Assembly: GCF_001411495.1 (NCBI RefSeq)
Contig: NZ_CP012981.1
Coordinates: forward strand, 1,426,001-1,490,000
Direction: 5' to 3'
Length of the DNA stretch: 64,000 bases
Source: Burkholderia cepacia ATCC 25416
GTDB taxonomy: Bacteria > Pseudomonadota > Gammaproteobacteria > Burkholderiales > Burkholderiaceae
In this document: in pieces, positions 9,215 through 19,495 of the stretch
Layout of the letters: each line of letters starts with the position of its first letter
How positions within the stretch are numbered: position 1 is the first letter of the stretch
The notes under the pieces: model-generated
Told to the model about the DNA's origin: nothing
What the model saw: only the letters and a program-made list of their open reading frames with translations
Database searches by the model: none
Program-made: the position numbers and the translations under genes

Positions 9215-10582
9215 TTACGCTTCTTCCGGTGCGACCTGCTGCTTCTGGGCGAGCCGGTTTTCGAGGTAGTGGATGCTGGTGCCGCCTTCGACGAACTTCG
9301 AATCGATCATCAGCTCGCGGTGCAGCGGGATGTTGGTCTGGATGCCTTCGACGACCATTTCGGACAGCGCGATGCGCATCCGGCTGATCGCCTGCTCGCG
9401 CGTCGCGCCGTAGGTGATCAGCTTGCCGATCATCGAATCATAGTTCGGCGGCACGAAATAGCCATTGTATGCGTGCGAATCGACGCGCACGCCGGGGCCG
9501 CCCGGCGTATGCCACGACGTGATCCGGCCCGGCGACGGCGTGAACTTGAACGGATCTTCGGCGTTGATCCGGCACTCGATCGCATGTCCGCGGAACTGGA
9601 TGTCGCGCTGGCGCAGCGTGAGCTTCTCGCCGGCCGCGATGCGGATCTGTTCCTGCACGATGTCGACGCCCGTGATCAGCTCCGAAACCGGATGCTCGAC
9701 CTGCACGCGCGTGTTCATCTCGATGAAGTAGAACTCGCCGTTTTCGTACAGGAATTCGAACGTGCCCGCGCCGAGATAGCCCATCTTCTTGCAGGCGTCC
9801 GCGCAGCGGTCGCCGATGCGGTCGATCAGGCGGCGCGGAATGCCGGGCGCCGGCGCTTCCTCGATCACCTTCTGGTGGCGGCGCTGCATCGAGCAATCGC
9901 GTTCGCCGAGCCAGATCGCGTTCTTGTACGCGTCGGACAGCACCTGGATTTCGATGTGGCGCGGGTTCTCGAGGAACTTCTCCATGTACACCTGCGGGTT
10001 GCCGAACGCACGGCCGGCTTCCTCGCGGGTCATGTTGACCGCGTTGACGAGCGCGGCCTCGGTGTGCACGACGCGCATCCCGCGCCCGCCACCGCCGCCC
10101 GCCGCCTTGATGATGACCGGATAGCCGATCGCGCGCGCAATCTTGACGATCTCTTTCGGATCGTCCGGCAACGCGCCTTCCGAGCCCGGCACGCACGGCA
10201 CGCCGGTCTTGATCATCGTCTGCTTCGCGGTGACCTTGTCACCCATCATGCGGATCGTTTCCGGGCGCGGGCCGATGAACGTGAAGCCCGACTGCTCGAC
10301 GCGTTCCGCGAAATCGGCGTTCTCCGACAGGAAGCCGTAGCCGGGGTGGATCGCTTCGGCGTCGGTGACTTCCGCGGCGCTGATCAGCGCCGGCATGTTC
10401 AGGTAGCTCAGGTTCGACGGGGCCGGGCCGATACAGACGGCTTCGTCCGCGAGGCGCACGTACTTGGCTTCCTTGTCGGCTTCCGAGTAGACGACCACCG
10501 TCTTGACGCCGAGCTCGCGGCACGCACGCTGGATGCGCAGCGCGATTTCACCGCGGTTGGCAATGAGGATTTTTTCAAACAT
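9215..10582 (-). CDS. accC: Acetyl-CoA carboxylase, biotin carboxylase subunit
   Basis: AccC carboxylates the biotin on AccB using ATP and bicarbonate, the first half-reaction of acetyl-CoA carboxylase and the committed step of fatty-acid synthesis. The 455-residue length matches the family. The N-terminal domain carries [15 protein letters not shown], the ATP-grasp glycine loop is [11 protein letters not shown] (about residues 162-172), and the active-site [13 protein letters not shown] follows near residue 290. It lies 84 bases after accB on the same strand and runs directly into prmA. Confidence 0.98.
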   Translation of the reverse strand: MFEKILIANRGEIALRIQRACRELGVKTVVVYSEADKEAKYVRLADEAVCIGPAPSNLSYLNMPALISAAEVTDAEAIHPGYGFLSENADFAERVEQSGFTFIGPRPETIRMMGDKVTAKQTMIKTGVPCVPGSEGALPDDPKEIVKIARAIGYPVIIKAAGGGGGRGMRVVHTEAALVNAVNMTREEAGRAFGNPQVYMEKFLENPRHIEIQVLSDAYKNAIWLGERDCSMQRRHQKVIEEAPAPGIPRRLIDRIGDRCADACKKMGYLGAGTFEFLYENGEFYFIEMNTRVQVEHPVSELITGVDIVQEQIRIAAGEKLTLRQRDIQFRGHAIECRINAEDPFKFTPSPGRITSWHTPGGPGVRVDSHAYNGYFVPPNYDSMIGKLITYGATREQAISRMRIALSEMVVEGIQTNIPLHRELMIDSKFVEGGTSIHYLENRLAQKQQVAPEEA

Positions 10583-10666
10583 AGCGAGTATTCGTCTCTT
10601 CGAGGGGCGCGCGAACGGCGCCTGGCGAGCATCGGCGGAGCGCGGCCCGCAGGCCGCGCGGCGGAC

Positions 10667-11140
10667 TTAGCCGATCACGAAAAGCGGCTGGCCGTATTCG
10701 ACGGCCTGGCCGTTCTCGACGAGGATTTCCTTGATCACGCCGGCCTTGTCCGACTCGATCTCGTTGAGCAGCTTCATCGCTTCGATGATGCAGATCGTCT
10801 GGCCTTCCTTGACCGTGTCGCCCACCTGGACGAACGGGTCCGCGCCCGGCGACGGCGCGCGATAGAACGTGCCGACCATCGGCGACGTCACGACGTGGCC
10901 CTGCGGGGCAGCCGGTGCGGCAGCGCCGCCAGCGGCCGGCGCGGCAGCGCCTTCGGTCGGCAGCGCGACCGACGGAGCGGGCGCGCTAACTTGCGGGGCA
11001 TACCCAGCCGTCGGCTGCACGTAGACCGGCGGCGCGTTCTTGACGATGCGCACCTTGCCTTCGCCTTCCGTCACTTCCAGCTCGGAGATGCCGGATTCGG
11101 AAACGAGGTCGATCAGAGTTTTCAGCTTACGAAGATCCAT
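10667..11140 (-). CDS. accB: Biotin carboxyl carrier protein of acetyl-CoA carboxylase
   Basis: AccB carries the biotin that shuttles carboxyl groups between AccC and the AccAD transferase. The conserved N-terminus [17 protein letters not shown] marks the start at 11140, preceded on the minus strand by aaagggga; an ATG six codons earlier overlaps that ribosome site and is less likely. A Pro/Ala-rich flexible linker (about residues 48-78) separates the N-terminus from the biotinyl domain, in which Lys in EAMKLLNE is the biotinylation site. At 157 residues the length is typical. It is the second gene of the aroQ-accB-accC-prmA run. Confidence 0.97.
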   Translation of the reverse strand: MDLRKLKTLIDLVSESGISELEVTEGEGKVRIVKNAPPVYVQPTAGYAPQVSAPAPSVALPTEGAAAPAAGGAAAPAAPQGHVVTSPMVGTFYRAPSPGADPFVQVGDTVKEGQTICIIEAMKLLNEIESDKAGVIKEILVENGQAVEYGQPLFVIG

Positions 11141-11206
11141 CGGGAATTCCCCTTTCAATACGTGAAAGCGCCGGTTAAGGGCCGGCGCTGAATCTAGATC
11201 GCGAAT

Positions 11207-11659
11207 TCAGCCGCGCGACGTGCCTTGCAGCTTGTCCAGCGCGTACTCGAGCGCGTACAGATAACCTTTCCAGCCGAGCCCGCAGATCACGCCTTCGGCC
11301 TGGTCGGAAAAGTAGGAGTGGTGCCTGAACGCTTCGCGGCGATGCACGTTCGACAGGTGAACCTCGACGAACGGGATGCCAACGCCGGCGATCGCGTCCC
11401 GGATCGCGACGCTCGTGTGCGTATACGCGGCCGGATTGATCAGGATGAAATCGGTCTGTTCCTCCCGCGCGGCCTGGATGCGGTCGACCAGCGCGCCTTC
11501 ATGGTTGCTCTGGAACGACGACAGTTCGGCGCCGGCTTCCCGGGCGCGCGCGGCAAGCGCCTGATCGATCTGTGCGAGCGTGACGCGGCCGTACACCTCC
11601 GGTTCCCGGGTGCCGAGAAGGTTCAGGTTGGGGCCGTGCAGCACCAGCAATCGTGTCAT
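11207..11659 (-). CDS. aroQ: 3-dehydroquinate dehydratase, type II
   Basis: The type II enzyme converts 3-dehydroquinate to 3-dehydroshikimate in the shikimate pathway. The 150-residue protein shows the family start [19 protein letters not shown] with the catalytic arginine and tyrosine (about residues 18 and 23), the [10 protein letters not shown] segment, the [16 protein letters not shown] segment and the histidine-containing [11 protein letters not shown]. The gene heads the accBC operon in this orientation; a plausible promoter lies at 11690-11719. The other shikimate gene in the window, aroE, is separate at 17.4 kb. Confidence 0.97.
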   Translation of the reverse strand: MTRLLVLHGPNLNLLGTREPEVYGRVTLAQIDQALAARAREAGAELSSFQSNHEGALVDRIQAAREEQTDFILINPAAYTHTSVAIRDAIAGVGIPFVEVHLSNVHRREAFRHHSYFSDQAEGVICGLGWKGYLYALEYALDKLQGTSRG

Positions 11660-11689
11660 GGTCGCTTCTATTTCTGCGGAATTGCGCGA

Positions 11690-11719
11690 ACTTTAGCGCT
11701 ATTTAGAGAAATTTGTCTA
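11690..11719 (-). promoter_or_regulatory. Candidate sigma-70 promoter of aroQ-accBC-prmA
   Basis: On the minus strand a -35 box tagaca (complement of 11714-11719) is separated by 18 bases from a -10 box taaagt (complement of 11690-11695). The area is locally AT-rich. The predicted transcript would start about 25 bases ahead of the aroQ ATG. Confidence 0.45.
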
Positions 11720-11853
11720 GTTTTGCCGAACGGCCGAGCGCGCGGGACCTGCAAGAATTACCGGCGCGCATGCAAAGTATCGGCGAATTCACGCGAAATT
11801 GCGGCGATCGACGGGCAAATCGCCGACAACGTCCGGGCTGCCGTTCGGACAGG

Positions 11854-12405
11854 TTACAGCGCGTCGAGCGTCTTTTTCAGCTCGGCCGGCTGGATTTGTC
11901 CCAATTTTGTCTCGCGAATCTTGCCGGTTTGGTCGATGACGACCGTAAACGGCAACGCGCCGGCGGTATTCCCGAAATTGCGGGCCAGATCGGCGCCCGC
12001 GTAACCGCTGACGAAGACGGGATAGTCGACCTTCACCTTCTGCAGAAAGTTCTTCACGTTCTGTTCGGAATCGACGCCGATCCCGATGAAACGGATGCCC
12101 TTCTGTTTGTATTGGTGCGACAGCGCCACGAGCTCCGGCATCTCCTCGACGCACGGGCCGCACCATGACGCCCAGAAATTGACGACGACCTTCTGGCCCT
12201 TGAAGGCGGACAGCGTGGCCGGCTTGCCGTCGACACCCGTCAGGGAGGCCGCCCACAACTGTTCGACCGGGCTGCCCTGTGCGGCGGGCGCGGCGACGGC
12301 GACCCCGTCATCGGCGGTGCCGCGGAACCAATGGCCGGCGGCGAGCCCGCCGGCAACGGCGGCGGCCGCGACGACCGCGAGCGCCAACATGCGTTTCATC
12401 ATCAT
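11854..12405 (-). CDS. TlpA/ResA-type thiol:disulfide oxidoreductase
   Basis: The 183-residue protein has an N-terminal membrane anchor or signal (about residues 4-24) and a thioredoxin-fold domain with the active-site motif NFWASWCGPCVEEMPE (CGPC cysteines near residues 81 and 84). This is the layout of TlpA/ResA proteins, which act in the periplasm in reductive maturation of cytochrome c or of other cysteine-containing proteins. The start was placed at the triple-Met MMMKRML; an upstream extension would overlap the preceding gene and lacks similarity. It lies eight bases after the stop of the nucleotidyltransferase-like gene, so the two are probably cotranscribed. The partner is unknown. 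Confidence 0.88.
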   Translation of the reverse strand: MMMKRMLALAVVAAAAVAGGLAAGHWFRGTADDGVAVAAPAAQGSPVEQLWAASLTGVDGKPATLSAFKGQKVVVNFWASWCGPCVEEMPELVALSHQYKQKGIRFIGIGVDSEQNVKNFLQKVKVDYPVFVSGYAGADLARNFGNTAGALPFTVVIDQTGKIRETKLGQIQPAELKKTLDAL

Positions 12406-12412
12406 CGTTGAA

Positions 12413-13057
12413 TCATTCCGGTTCGGAAGGGGCCTTGCCTGCTTCGACGAGCGCGCGCAGCGCGGCGGCATCCGCACGGGCGACCCGGCCGCGCGCGTCG
12501 GCCTTGACCGCGCCGCGCAGGTCGTCGCTCGCATAGAGCGCGAGATGGATGCCGATCGCATCCACGTCGCGCCGCGGGCGCCACAGGAAACTGAGCGTCT
12601 CGACGTCGGCGCGGCCCGCGAAATGCCGCGTCTCGGACACGTCGTACTGGACGTTCTGGTTCAGCAGGTAGATCGCGACGTCCTTCGGGTTGTCGGTGAA
12701 TGCCTGCAAATGGATATCCGAATGCGCGTTCGCGGTGCCGTTCAGCACGGCACCCGTCACATAAGGATGGAACTCGGCGAGCCGGCGCATCCAGTCGAGC
12801 GCGACTTCGCGCAGGCGGCGCAGTTCGTCCGGCTGCGTGTCGCTCTGGAACAGCGCGAGATATTCGCGCAGTTCTTCCTCGATCTGGTCGTTATCCGGCA
12901 GCCATTCGCCTGCAACGCGCGAGTCGCCCAGCAACTGGCGCGCGGCCTTGCGTTTTGCGCCGGCATAGTCGAGGCCGTCCTCCGCGATCAGGCGGGCGGC
13001 GGACTGGGCAATTTCCTCGCGGAGGCGCCGCGGGTCGACAAGAGGTTTGCGAGACAT
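12413..13057 (-). CDS. Conserved nucleotidyltransferase-like protein
   Basis: The 214-residue soluble protein begins MSRKPLVDPRRLREE, the start chosen because the upstream part of the frame is arginine/proline-rich and unlike a protein. The middle segment TGAVLNGTANAHSDIHLQAF (about residues 105-124) looks like the G(S/T)-x(n)-D(I/V)D loop of the nucleotidyltransferase fold, with one acidic residue seen (SDIH) where two are usual. The N-terminal half is helical. Proteins of this kind are annotated as hypothetical or putative nucleotidyltransferases in Burkholderia. It is transcribed divergently from mpl and ahead of the TlpA-like gene. The activity is not established from sequence. Confidence 0.7.
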   Translation of the reverse strand: MSRKPLVDPRRLREEIAQSAARLIAEDGLDYAGAKRKAARQLLGDSRVAGEWLPDNDQIEEELREYLALFQSDTQPDELRRLREVALDWMRRLAEFHPYVTGAVLNGTANAHSDIHLQAFTDNPKDVAIYLLNQNVQYDVSETRHFAGRADVETLSFLWRPRRDVDAIGIHLALYASDDLRGAVKADARGRVARADAAALRALVEAGKAPSEPE

Positions 13058-13177
13058 GATCCGGCAATCATACTCGATCGCCGCGGCGCCCGAGCGCGGG
13101 TGCGGCGGCCTGCCGCCCGGCGTGCCGGCGCCGCTCGCGCGCATCGTTCGGGCCGCCGGGCACGGCAGGCCGTCAGT

Positions 13178-13183
13178 TACAAT
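13178..13183 (+). promoter_or_regulatory. Candidate -10 box for mpl
   Basis: The hexamer tacaat lies about 120 bases before the mpl start in the divergent spacer. No good -35 box is seen at the matching distance, so this is a weak call based on the -10 alone. Confidence 0.3.
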
Positions 13184-13303
13184 AGTGCTCTTTGTGTCGC
13201 GGCAAAAGCCGTTGGCCGGGCGCCGGCCGCGCGGCCCGTCCGGCGCGCCGCACACACATCTTTTCCGAATCGACGGCGCCCGGCGGCGCGAAAGCATTCA
13301 TCT

Positions 13304-14689
13304 ATGCACATCCACATTCTTGGCATCTGCGGCACCTTCATGGGCGGTCTCGCCGTACTCGCGCGCGAGGCGGGCCACACGGTGACGGGTTGCGACGCGG
13401 GCGTCTATCCGCCGATGAGCACGCAGCTCGAGGCGCAGGGCATCACGCTGATCGAGGGCTACGGCGCCGAGCAGATCGACCTGAAACCGGATCTGTTCGT
13501 GATCGGCAACGTCGTCACGCGCGGCAATCCGCTAATGGAGGCGATCCTCGATCGCGGCCTGCCTTATGTATCCGGCCCGCAATGGCTCGGCGAGCACGTG
13601 CTGGCCGGCAAGTGGGTGCTCGCGGTCGCAGGCACGCACGGCAAGACGACCACGTCGTCGATGCTCGCGTGGCTGCTGGAAGACTCCGGTCTGAACCCGG
13701 GCTTCCTGATCGGCGGTGTGCCGCTGAACTTCGGCGTGTCGGCGCGGCTCACCGATTCGAGCTTCTTCGTGATCGAGGCCGACGAATACGATACGGCGTT
13801 CTTCGACAAGCGCTCGAAGTTCGTCCACTACCGGCCGCGCACCGCGGTGCTGAACAACCTTGAGTTCGATCACGCCGACATCTTCCCCGATCTCGCCGCG
13901 ATCGAGACGCAATTCCACCATCTCGTGCGTACCGTGCCCGGCGTCGGCAGAATCGTCACGAACGGCCGTTCCGACGCGCTCGAGCGCGTGCTGGCGCGCG
14001 GCTGCTGGAGCGAGGTCGAGCGGTTCGGCGTCGACGGCGGCTGGCAGGCGCTGCCGGCCGAGGACGGCGTGCCGGTCGACGAGCGCTTCGCGGTGTATTC
14101 GCACGCGGAACGCGTCGGCGAAGTCGCATGGCAGGTGCAGGGCGATCACAACCGGATGAACGCGCTCGCGGCGATCGCGGCCGCGCGCCACGTCGGCGTG
14201 CCGCCCGCGCAGGCCGCCGCGTCCCTCGCGTCGTTCCGCAACGTGAAGCGCCGCATGGAAGTGCGCGGCAGCGTGGACGGCGTGACCGTCTACGACGACT
14301 TCGCGCACCATCCGACCGCGATCGAAACCACGATCGCCGGCCTTCGTGCACGCATCGGCCGTCAGAATTCCCGCATTCTCGCCGTGCTCGAGCCGCGCTC
14401 GAACACGATGAAGCTCGGCGTGATGAAGTCGCAATTGCCGGCGAGCCTGGCCGACGCCGATCTCGTGTTCGGTTACGGCGCGCCGGCCGGGCGCGACGCG
14501 CTCGGCTGGAATCTGGCCGAGGCGCTGGCGCCGCTCGGCGACCGCGCGCACGCGTTCGACGACCTGCACCTGCTGGTGAAGTCCGTCGTCGCAGCCGCCC
14601 GCCCGGGCGACCACGTGCTCGTGATGAGCAACGGCGGCTTCGGCGGCGTCCATCAGAAGCTGCTCGATGCGCTCGGGAGCCGCTCGTGA
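13304..14689 (+). CDS. mpl: UDP-N-acetylmuramate:L-alanyl-gamma-D-glutamyl-meso-diaminopimelate ligase
   Basis: Mpl attaches a recycled murein tripeptide to UDP-MurNAc and so returns cell-wall fragments to peptidoglycan synthesis. The 461-residue protein opens with HIHILGICGTFMGGLA, the family start, and has the Mur-ligase P-loop AVAGTHGKTTTSSM (about residues 107-120), the EADEYDTAFFDKRSKF motif typical of Mpl, and the C-terminal VYDDFAHHPTAI motif. Its stop overlaps the GTG start of the next gene. No strong ribosome site is visible before the ATG. Confidence 0.96.
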   Translation: MHIHILGICGTFMGGLAVLAREAGHTVTGCDAGVYPPMSTQLEAQGITLIEGYGAEQIDLKPDLFVIGNVVTRGNPLMEAILDRGLPYVSGPQWLGEHVLAGKWVLAVAGTHGKTTTSSMLAWLLEDSGLNPGFLIGGVPLNFGVSARLTDSSFFVIEADEYDTAFFDKRSKFVHYRPRTAVLNNLEFDHADIFPDLAAIETQFHHLVRTVPGVGRIVTNGRSDALERVLARGCWSEVERFGVDGGWQALPAEDGVPVDERFAVYSHAERVGEVAWQVQGDHNRMNALAAIAAARHVGVPPAQAAASLASFRNVKRRMEVRGSVDGVTVYDDFAHHPTAIETTIAGLRARIGRQNSRILAVLEPRSNTMKLGVMKSQLPASLADADLVFGYGAPAGRDALGWNLAEALAPLGDRAHAFDDLHLLVKSVVAAARPGDHVLVMSNGGFGGVHQKLLDALGSRS

Positions 14690-15255
14690 TCCTGTATCTG
14701 CACGGCTTCCGGTCGTCGCCGGAATCGCAGAAGTCGCGCCAGCTCGCCGCGCGCATGGCCGAGCTCGGCCGCAGCGGTGAGTGGCGGTGCCCGTCGCTGT
14801 CGGTGTCGCCGCTCGAAGCGATCGCGGTCGCGGAAGCCGAGGTGGCCGGCGCGCGCGACGTGACCGTCATCGGCAGCTCGCTCGGCGGCTATTACGCGAC
14901 CTGGCTGGCCGAAAAACACGGCTGGAAGGCCGTGCTGCTGAATCCGGCCATCGTGCCGCAGCGCGATCTCGAGCAGCACCTGGGCGAACAGCCGCTGTGG
15001 CACGGCGGCGGCACGATCGTCGTCGAGCGCCATCACCTGCATGAGCTCGACGCGCTGCGCGTGCCGGCAATCACGCGTGCCGAACGCTACTATCTGTTCG
15101 CGGCGACCGGTGACGAAGTGCTCGATTACCGCGAGATGCTCGCGCACTACCCGGGCGCGAAGACGCGCGTGATCGAAGGCAGCGATCACGGGATCAGCGA
15201 ATTTGCCGACTATGTCGACGACGTTCTCGCGTTTTGCGACGGAAAGACGTCTTAA
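14686..15255 (+). CDS. YqiA/YcfP-type alpha/beta-hydrolase (putative esterase)
   Basis: The 189-residue protein starts with GTG overlapping the mpl stop (GTGA), which suggests translational coupling. It has the alpha/beta-hydrolase nucleophile elbow GSSLGGYYA (about residues 62-70), the early oxyanion region YLHGFRSSP, a later Asp in AATGDEVLDY and a His in EGSDHGISEF, which would complete a Ser-Asp-His triad. These features match UPF0227/YqiA-type esterases. The natural substrate is not known. It sits between mpl and an RNB ribonuclease in what looks like one operon. Confidence 0.85.
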   Translation: MILYLHGFRSSPESQKSRQLAARMAELGRSGEWRCPSLSVSPLEAIAVAEAEVAGARDVTVIGSSLGGYYATWLAEKHGWKAVLLNPAIVPQRDLEQHLGEQPLWHGGGTIVVERHHLHELDALRVPAITRAERYYLFAATGDEVLDYREMLAHYPGAKTRVIEGSDHGISEFADYVDDVLAFCDGKTS

Positions 15256-15335
15256 TCCGGCCACGTGCCGATCGAATTCCCATCATCATGCGGCGCCGCG
15301 GACGCGGCGCCCGGCAGTCTGAACGAGAGTACTGA

Positions 15336-17432
15336 GTGAACGTTTTCTTCGAGGAATCGGGCAGTTTCAAGGCGGGCAGCGTGCTGTCGCGCCAGGGCGA
15401 CGCATTTCAGGTCGAGTTGCCCGGCGGGCGGCGGGCCAAGGTGCGCGCGAAAGACGTGCTGATCGAATTCGACAAGCCGGCCGCGGGCGAACTGATGCAG
15501 GAAGCCGACACGGCCGCGCAGCAGATCGACCTGGATTTCCTGTGGGAATGCGCGCCGACCGACGAGTTCGCGTATACGGCGCTGGCCGCGGAATACTTCG
15601 GCGCGACGTACGGCCCGGTGGAGCGTGCGGCGCTGGTGTTGCGACTGCACGGCTCGCCCGTCTACTTCCGCCGCAAGGGGCGCGGCCAGTACCAGCGCGC
15701 GCCGGAAGAGCAGCTCAAGATGGCGCTCGCGTCGCTCGAGCGCAAGCGCCAGCAGGCGCTCGTCCAGGCGCAGTACGAAGAGGAACTGAAGGCCGGCAAG
15801 CTGCCGGAAGCGTTCGCGGGCAAGGTGCTCGGGCTGCTGACGCGGCCGGACAAGAACGCGATCGAATACAAGGCGATGGAAGCGGCGGCCGGTGCGCGCG
15901 GCGTGTCGCCGGCGCGGCTGATGCTCGACTGCGGCGGCATCGCGTCGCCGCGCGCGCTGCACGAGGCGCGCTTCCTCGCGGAGTTCTTCCCGCACGGCAC
16001 GGGCTTCCCGGCCGTCACGGTCGGCCCGCTGCCGGACGACCTGCCGCGCGCGGACGTCGAGGCGTTCTCGATCGACGACATCACGACGACCGAAATCGAC
16101 GACGCATTCTCGGTCGAGCATCTCTCCGACGGCCGCGTGCGCATCGGTGTGCACATCGCGGCGCCGGCGCTCGGCATCGTGCGAGGCGACGCGATCGACG
16201 CGATCGCGCGCACGCGCCTGTCGACCGTCTACATGCCGGGCGACAAGATCACGATGCTGCCGGACGACGTCGTCGACGTGTTCACGCTGAAAGAGGGCGA
16301 CTACCGCCCGGCACTGTCGCTGTACATCATCGTCAACCGCGAAACGCAGGAGATCGTCGCGAACGAGACGCGCGCCGAGCTCGTGTTCGTGAAGAACAAC
16401 CTGCGGCACAACAACCTCGACGAGCTCGTCAACGAAGAGACGCTCGCGGCCGGCACCGGCGACTACCCGCACAAGGACGACATCGCCGTGCTGTGGCCGC
16501 TCGCGCAGGCGCTGTTCGAGAAGCGCCAGGTCGCGCGCGCGGGTTACGGCCTGAAGCGCGAGGTGCAGCGCAACACCGACTACAACTTCTACGTCGAAGG
16601 CGAGCACGTGACGATCACGCCGCGCCGCCGCGGCTCGCCGCTCGACCTGATCGTGTCGGAGCTCGCGATCCTCGCGAACTCGACCTGGGGCGCGTTCCTG
16701 CACGATCACACGGTGCCGGGCATCTATCGCTCGCAGCGCGGCTTCGGCGCACCGGGCCCGAAGCGCACGCGGATGCAGACGACGGCCGCGCCGCACGAAG
16801 GTCTCGGCGTCGCGCAGTACGCCTGGAGCACGTCGCCGCTGCGCCGCTACGTCGACCTCGTGAACCAGTGGCAGCTGCTCGCGTGCGTGCAGCACGGCGT
16901 CACCGCGAAGCTCGCCGCACCGTTCAAGCCGAAGGACGCCGACCTGTACGCGGTCGTGCAGGGCTTCGACGACACGTATACGGCCTACGCCGACTACCAG
17001 CGCCGGATGGAGTACTTCTGGTGCCTGCGCTGGCTCGCGCAGGAGCAGAAGAAGCAGGTCGTCGCGAGCGTGGTGAAGGGCGATCTCGTACGCCTCGAGG
17101 AAATTCCGCTGCTGCTGCACGTGCCGGGGCTCGGCGTGCATGCGCGCGGCACGCGCGTGCTGCTCGACGTGATGTCGCTCGACGAGCTGACGATCGAGGC
17201 ATCGGTGCGGTTGCTGAACGTGCTCGATGCGCCGACCGTGACGAGCGGCGACGCGGCCGACGAAGAGGATGACGCCGAAGGCGGCGACGACACGCTGATC
17301 GACGCCGAAGACGCGACGGCCGAAACCGAGGCGGAAGCGCTGGCGGAGGCGGACGGCGCAGCAGCCGGCGAAGGTGGTGAAGGCGGCGAAGCCACGGGCG
17401 GCAACGCCGAAGAAGAGGGGCGCGCATCATGA
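15336..17432 (+). CDS. RNB-domain exoribonuclease (RNase II family)
   Basis: The 698-residue protein is a 3'-to-5' hydrolytic exoribonuclease of the RNase II/R superfamily. The catalytic core shows [16 protein letters not shown] (about residues 246-261), whose acidic residues bind the metal, GVHIAAPAL, and the later [17 protein letters not shown] motif (about residues 491-507) with the substrate-contacting arginines. No clear S1 domain is recognisable at the end; instead there is a strongly acidic, Ala/Glu/Asp-rich tail of some 60 residues. The start is GTG (NVFFEESG). Its stop overlaps the aroE start (ATGA). Confidence 0.9.
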   Translation: MNVFFEESGSFKAGSVLSRQGDAFQVELPGGRRAKVRAKDVLIEFDKPAAGELMQEADTAAQQIDLDFLWECAPTDEFAYTALAAEYFGATYGPVERAALVLRLHGSPVYFRRKGRGQYQRAPEEQLKMALASLERKRQQALVQAQYEEELKAGKLPEAFAGKVLGLLTRPDKNAIEYKAMEAAAGARGVSPARLMLDCGGIASPRALHEARFLAEFFPHGTGFPAVTVGPLPDDLPRADVEAFSIDDITTTEIDDAFSVEHLSDGRVRIGVHIAAPALGIVRGDAIDAIARTRLSTVYMPGDKITMLPDDVVDVFTLKEGDYRPALSLYIIVNRETQEIVANETRAELVFVKNNLRHNNLDELVNEETLAAGTGDYPHKDDIAVLWPLAQALFEKRQVARAGYGLKREVQRNTDYNFYVEGEHVTITPRRRGSPLDLIVSELAILANSTWGAFLHDHTVPGIYRSQRGFGAPGPKRTRMQTTAAPHEGLGVAQYAWSTSPLRRYVDLVNQWQLLACVQHGVTAKLAAPFKPKDADLYAVVQGFDDTYTAYADYQRRMEYFWCLRWLAQEQKKQVVASVVKGDLVRLEEIPLLLHVPGLGVHARGTRVLLDVMSLDELTIEASVRLLNVLDAPTVTSGDAADEEDDAEGGDDTLIDAEDATAETEAEALAEADGAAAGEGGEGGEATGGNAEEEGRAS

Positions 17433-18295
17433 CCGCAGCTGCGTCGACGAGCGGCGCCGACCGCTATGTCGTGTTCGGCAACCCGGTGGCGCACAGCAAG
17501 TCGCCGTTCATCCACGCGCAGTTCGCCGCGCAGACGGGCGAGCCGGTCGAATACACGCACCGGCTCGCGCCGGTCGACGGTTTCGACGCTGCCGTGCGGG
17601 CATTCGTCGCCGAAGGCGGTCGCGGCGCGAACGTGACGGTGCCGTTCAAGCTCGAGGCGCATGCGCTTGCCGACACGCTGTCGCCGCGCGCGGCGGCGGC
17701 GGGCGCGGTGAATACGCTGCGCATCGACGCCGACGGCCGTATCCATGGCGACAACACCGACGGCGTCGGCCTCGTGCGCGACATCGAAGCGAATCTCGGC
17801 GTGTCGCTGGCGGGCGCGCGCATCCTGCTGCTCGGCGCGGGCGGCGCGGCGCGCGGTGTCGTGCTGCCGCTGCTCGACCGCGCGCCGCTGTCGATCACGA
17901 TCGTGAACCGCACCGCGAGCAAGGCCGAGGCGCTCGTCGGCCAGTTCATGCAGGCCGCCCACGATGCGGGCTGCACGCTCGCGGGCGGCGGCCCGGACGT
18001 CGTGCGCGCGGAGCCATATGACGTGGTGATCAACGCGACGGCCGGCAGCCTCGATGCCGCGCTGCCGGAGTGCGACGCGGCCGCGTTCGGCGCGGGCACG
18101 CTCGCGTACGACATGATGTACGGCGCGCAGCCGACGGTGTTCATGCAGCATGCGGCGTCGCTCGGCGCGCGCACCGCCGACGGGCTCGGGATGCTCGTCG
18201 AGCAGGCGGCCGAATCGTTCTTCATCTGGCGCGGCGTGCGTCCGGACGGCGCACCGGTGCTGGCCGCGCTGCGCCAGGCGCTCGCGGCGAGCTGA
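17429..18295 (+). CDS. aroE: Shikimate dehydrogenase (NADP+)
   Basis: AroE reduces 3-dehydroshikimate to shikimate with NADPH. The 288-residue protein has the substrate-binding start [14 protein letters not shown], the catalytic lysine segment [13 protein letters not shown] (about residues 61-73), GDNTDGVGL, and the Rossmann loop [11 protein letters not shown] (about residues 133-143) followed by NRTASKA, where Arg contacts the NADP phosphate. Its ATG overlaps the RNB stop codon. mtgA follows after only 14 bases. Confidence 0.97.
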   Translation: MTAAASTSGADRYVVFGNPVAHSKSPFIHAQFAAQTGEPVEYTHRLAPVDGFDAAVRAFVAEGGRGANVTVPFKLEAHALADTLSPRAAAAGAVNTLRIDADGRIHGDNTDGVGLVRDIEANLGVSLAGARILLLGAGGAARGVVLPLLDRAPLSITIVNRTASKAEALVGQFMQAAHDAGCTLAGGGPDVVRAEPYDVVINATAGSLDAALPECDAAAFGAGTLAYDMMYGAQPTVFMQHAASLGARTADGLGMLVEQAAESFFIWRGVRPDGAPVLAALRQALAAS

Positions 18296-18309
18296 ACGGG
18301 GCGCGGCAC

Positions 18310-19047
18310 GTGGTGGCGGTGAGCGGCACGCGGCACACGCGGACGGTGAGCCCGACGCGCTGGATCGTCTATGCGGGATCGGTGTTCGCGGGTGCGTGGC
18401 TCGCGACGCAACTGTTCTATCTCGTACAGATCGCGCTGTGGTCGTTCGTGAACCCGGGCTCGACCGCGTTCATGCGCACCGACGCGTGGTGGCTGTCGCG
18501 CGACAAGTCGCCCGCGCAGATCCAGCACCAGTGGGTGCCTTACGACCAGATCTCGCGCAACCTGAAGCGCGCGCTGATCGCGTCGGAAGACTCGACCTTC
18601 GCGACCAACAACGGCTACGACGTCGACGCGATCCTGCAGGCGTGGGAGAAGAACAAGGCGCGCGGCCGGATCGTCGCGGGCGGCTCGACGATCACGCAGC
18701 AGCTCGCGCGCAACCTGTTCCTGTCGCGCGAGAAGAGCTACATCCGCAAGGGGCAGGAGCTCATCATCACGTGGATGCTCGAAACGGTGCTCGACAAGGA
18801 GCGGATCTTCGAGATCTACCTGAATTCCGTCGAGTGGGGACGCGGCGTGTACGGTGCCGAGGCGGCCGCACGCTATTACTACCGGATTCCCGCGAGCCGG
18901 CTCGGCGCGTGGCAGTCGGCGCGCCTCGCGGTGATGCTGCCGAAGCCGCGCTGGTTCGACGCGCACCGCGGCTCGGCCTACCAGGCGCAGCGCGCGGCAG
19001 TCATCGCCCGCCGGATGGGCGCGGCCGAACTGCCGCAATCGGAGTGA
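18310..19047 (+). CDS. mtgA: Monofunctional biosynthetic peptidoglycan transglycosylase
   Basis: MtgA polymerises lipid II into glycan strands at the outer face of the inner membrane. The 245-residue protein has one N-terminal membrane helix (about residues 17-39) and a GT51 domain. The catalytic glutamate lies in [15 protein letters not shown], followed by [15 protein letters not shown] (about residues 118-132), and the later [27 protein letters not shown] motif region is intact. The GTG start at 18310 is chosen; a second GTG is the next codon and cannot be excluded. It closes the mpl-yqiA-rnb-aroE-mtgA run. Confidence 0.94.
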   Translation: MVAVSGTRHTRTVSPTRWIVYAGSVFAGAWLATQLFYLVQIALWSFVNPGSTAFMRTDAWWLSRDKSPAQIQHQWVPYDQISRNLKRALIASEDSTFATNNGYDVDAILQAWEKNKARGRIVAGGSTITQQLARNLFLSREKSYIRKGQELIITWMLETVLDKERIFEIYLNSVEWGRGVYGAEAAARYYYRIPASRLGAWQSARLAVMLPKPRWFDAHRGSAYQAQRAAVIARRMGAAELPQSE

Positions 19048-19495
19048 ACGGCGCGAGTGCGCCGTCACATTGACCGTTTCGACGCCCGTGCGCTGCACGC
19101 GGGTCGCTCGCGAGCCGTTTGTGCGCTGCAGCGCACGCGCGTCACGCGCATTTCGGGTCACATCCATTAGACGAATCCGTCTATTTCGCTTTGCTGAGCA
19201 ATGCTCGCGATCACGCGCGTTTGTTGGCTGATATGGCACGAAATCCTGGAATTTTTAGTATTCCCGGGTAAACGCGAAAGTCCGTGAAAGGCACGTGAAA
19301 TGCAACGTTTCGCGAACCGAAGCATTCCTGAAAGGTGTGCGCCGCACCGGCCGCCGGCCAAATATTTCAAAATTTTTCAAAGCTGACGGGCTCGCGTATA
19401 TTGGCCAGCGCCTCGGCTTATCGGCCGCGATCGAGGCGGGGGGCGGCTTATCCGGCTGCTCGATACAAAAAACATCCGAGAGAAGGAAAGCAACG
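19048..19495 (+). other. Spacer between mtgA and the S10 peptidase gene, with hairpins and an AT-rich stretch
   Basis: No gene is seen in these 448 bases. It contains a perfect 16-bp palindrome (gtgcgctg/cagcgcac, 19121-19136), a small stem tagacg/cgtcta (19168-19183) followed by tttcgcttt that may terminate mtgA, and ggaat/attcc around 19250. An AT-rich stretch from 19358 leads to tatatt (19397-19402), a candidate -10 box with a poor -35 (ttcaaa) about 15-16 bases upstream. The base composition is clearly lower in GC than the flanking genes. Confidence 0.4.
19168..19192 (+). terminator. Possible weak terminator after mtgA
   Basis: A 6-bp stem tagacg/cgtcta with a four-base loop is followed by a T-rich but interrupted tail (tttcgcttt). 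It lies about 120 bases after the mtgA stop. The short stem makes this uncertain. Confidence 0.3.
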
